From: Chitinophagaceae bacterium
Lineage (GTDB): Bacteria; Bacteroidota; Bacteroidia; Chitinophagales; Chitinophagaceae
DNA: 35,211 nucleotides
Assembly: GCA_023251255.1 (NCBI GenBank)
Contig: JAHEZD010000065.1
Location: 1 to 35,211 of the forward strand
Direction of reading: 5' to 3'
In this document: one piece after another, positions 33,813-35,211 of the stretch
How positions within the stretch are numbered: the stretch's first letter is position 1
Layout of the letters: each line of letters starts with the position of its first letter
Program-made: the position numbers and the translations under genes
Notes under the pieces: generated by a model
Told to the model about the DNA's origin: nothing
Seen by the model: the letters and a program-made list of their open reading frames with translations, nothing else
Database searches by the model: none

Positions 33813-35211
33813 TTAGTTTACAAGTATCTTTTTAGGAATGGATTCGATCAGGCTTCTTGTGTAGTCAGTTTGTGGATGGTTGTATACTTGTTCAGCAGTA
33901 CCTATTTCTTCTATTTTCCCCTTCTGCATCACCATGATGCGGTCACTGATATAACGGACAACAGACAAGTCATGCGAAATGAAGATGGCAGTGAAGCCAA
34001 ACTCCTTCTTCAGGTCATTCAGGAGGTTCAGCACCTGTGCCTGCACACTAACATCCAGCGCGCTAACGCTTTCATCGCATACAATAAAAGAAGGCTGCAG
34101 GGCCAGTGCCCTTGCAATAACAATACGTTGCCTTTGCCCACCACTGAACTCATGTGGGTAACGGTGATAGTGTTCCGCTTTCAAGCTAACTTTCTCCAGC
34201 AATTCCACCACTTTCTCCTTTCTTCCCTTGGAGGAGTTCACCAGATGGTGTACCATCAGGGGCTCGGCTATAGCCTCACCAATGGTTATCCTTGGGTTCA
34301 GGGAAGAGTAGGGATCTTGGAAGATGAGCTGCATTTCCTTTCTCAAAGTTTTAAGCCTTTGTGCACTTGCAGTTAAAAGGTTTTCTTCCTTCAAGAAGAT
34401 ACTACCATTTGTAGCATCAATTAACCGCAATACAGCCCTGCCCAGGGTTGTCTTGCCGCAGCCGCTTTCCCCCACCAGTCCCAATGTTTCCCCTTCATAT
34501 ACATCAAAACTAACATCATCCACCGCCTTGGCATAGGAGGTTACTTTCCCCAGGAATGTTCTTTGGGAAGGGTAGTAGACCTTGAGGTGCTGAACGGACA
34601 ATAATGTTTGGGGAGGTGGTCCTTGTATAGTTGGAATTGGGGATTGGGAATTGGGGATATATTCTTTTTCAATAATTTCCCCATTATCATTTACCTCCAT
34701 GAAATCGCTTACAATGGGCAGGCGTTCCCCTTTGTGGTGCAGCAATGGCCTACATGATAATAGGGCCCTTGTATACGGATGCCGGGGTGATTGGAATACC
34801 TGTTCTGCCATGCCTTCCTCCACAATATTCCCTTTGAACATTACTATGACCCGGTCAGCAATTTCGGCCACCACGCTTAGGTCATGGGTAATGAAAATAA
34901 CGCCCATATTGTTCTGTACCTGCAGTTCCTTGATCAGCAATAGGATATTCTTCTGTACGGTTACATCCAAAGCGGTAGTTGGCTCATCGCATATCAATAA
35001 CGAAGGTTCGCAGCTCATGGCCATGGCAATCATCACCCGCTGTTTCTGCCCGCCACTTAGTTGGTGCGGGTAACGGTCAAATAGGAGAGCGGGATTGGGC
35101 AGCTTCACTTTTTCAAACAGGGCGAGCGTTCTTTGTTTGGCTGCTACTGTTGGCAATTTCTTGTGCAGTACAATGGCTTCCATTACCTGGGTGCCACAGG
35201 CGAGTACAGGG
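33813..35211 (-). CDS. Tandem-ATPase subunit of a peptide (oligopeptide/glutathione-type) ABC importer, 5' end off window
   Basis: At least 465 residues of one polypeptide with two ABC nucleotide-binding domains, as in GsiA/YejF-type proteins. The frame continues to the right edge (PVLACGTQVMEAIV, an N-terminal NBD1 stretch), so NBD1's Walker A is outside. NBD1 has LSGGQKQRVMIAMAMSC and Walker B LLICDEPTTALD. NBD2 has Walker A GESGCGKTTLGRAVL, signature HEFSGGQRQRIVIARAL, Walker B FIVCDESVSALD and HDLSVVRYI. NBD2's linker GKVTSYAKAVDDVSFDVY is typical of DppF/OppF. The interdomain linker holds a 14-bp repeat. The permease and binding protein, if adjacent, would be beyond the window. Cytoplasmic face of the inner membrane; substrate probably peptides. 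Confidence 0.93.
   Translation of the reverse strand, partial: PVLACGTQVMEAIVLHKKLPTVAAKQRTLALFEKVKLPNPALLFDRYPHQLSGGQKQRVMIAMAMSCEPSLLICDEPTTALDVTVQKNILLLIKELQVQNNMGVIFITHDLSVVAEIADRVIVMFKGNIVEEGMAEQVFQSPRHPYTRALLSCRPLLHHKGERLPIVSDFMEVNDNGEIIEKEYIPNSQSPIPTIQGPPPQTLLSVQHLKVYYPSQRTFLGKVTSYAKAVDDVSFDVYEGETLGLVGESGCGKTTLGRAVLRLIDATNGSIFLKEENLLTASAQRLKTLRKEMQLIFQDPYSSLNPRITIGEAIAEPLMVHHLVNSSKGRKEKVVELLEKVSLKAEHYHRYPHEFSGGQRQRIVIARALALQPSFIVCDESVSALDVSVQAQVLNLLNDLKKEFGFTAIFISHDLSVVRYISDRIMVMQKGKIEEIGTAEQVYNHPQTDYTRSLIESIPKKILVN
34633..34659 (-). repeat. Tandem repeat (14-bp period) in the interdomain linker of the ABC ATPase
   Basis: GGAATTGGGGAT occurs at 34633-34644 and again at 34647-34658. 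It encodes the linker part NSQSPIPTIQGPP and keeps the frame. Repeats of GGGATTGGGAATT type are short and phase-neutral here because the linker is disordered. Confidence 0.7.

Noticed and set aside
33870-34376. 168-codon plus-strand open frame
   Set aside because: It lies antisense within the NBD2 region of the ABC ATPase, whose Walker and signature motifs are intact.
1-35211. tRNA, rRNA and CRISPR arrays
   Set aside because: No TPsiC-loop-like sequence in a cloverleaf context, no rRNA segment, and no regularly spaced 20-40 bp repeats were found by reading the intergenic regions. This is a reading by eye, not a computed search.

Overview
The window looks like chromosomal DNA of a Bacteroidota member, most likely Chitinophagaceae-like. 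That placement is inferred from a SusC/SusD pair, a type IX secretion C-terminal domain, candidate promoters of the TAnnTTTG type, TlpA/DUF4369 and CcmB proteins typical of the phylum, and heavy AGG use for arginine. No rRNA, tRNA, CRISPR array or intact transposase was seen. Gene density is ordinary. Both ends cut genes: a SusC receptor on the left and a tandem ABC ATPase on the right.

Region by region. (1) 1-3381: the C-terminal part of a SusC TonB-dependent receptor and its SusD lipoprotein, closed by a bidirectional terminator. (2) 3380-5015: an alpha/beta hydrolase diverging from a Rossmann/DUF2520 protein, with overlapping promoters. (3) 5016-5616: a 600-bp gene-free stretch with an unusual interlocked double inverted repeat. 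(4) 5617-7759: a 2Fe-2S ferredoxin, an orphan fused hisIE, and a TlpA-like thioredoxin 2 bp behind it. (5) 7795-15430, minus strand: a membrane protein with a DUF3592-like domain, an M3 oligopeptidase, and a 1411-residue type IX-secreted surface protein whose upstream region carries 11-bp-phased direct repeats. (6) 15878-18209: a small membrane protein with a DUF2383 four-helix protein, thymidine kinase, and a conserved hypothetical. (7) 18182-24164: envelope sugar genes, namely Kdo transferase, a DegT/DnrJ sugar aminotransferase, UDP-glucose dehydrogenase, UDP-glucuronate decarboxylase and dTDP-4-dehydrorhamnose reductase. (8) 24165-24384: a MITE-like segment next to a second double inverted repeat. 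(9) 24378-29319: a small ORF coupled to ccmB, an outer-membrane protein, a YihY/BrkB membrane protein, queA and a methyltransferase. (10) 29458-35211: a giant TraB/GumN-domain protein, a CAP-domain secreted protein, and the ABC ATPase.

Several genes appear to work together. Ugd and UXS together make UDP-xylose (UDP-glucose to UDP-glucuronate to UDP-xylose). With the aminotransferase, RfbD and Kdo transferase next door they form a surface-polysaccharide/LPS group. The SusC/SusD pair imports a glycan or peptide ligand that cannot be identified here. The ABC ATPase and CAP protein form a tight two-gene unit.

The strongest unexplained signals are non-coding. They are two intergenic elements (5124-5185 and 24317-24384), each with two forward and two reverse half-sites separated by A/T runs; the 11-bp-period array at 15577-15675; and a roughly 130-bp MITE candidate at 24165-24296. 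No clear new defence or mobile system is visible.
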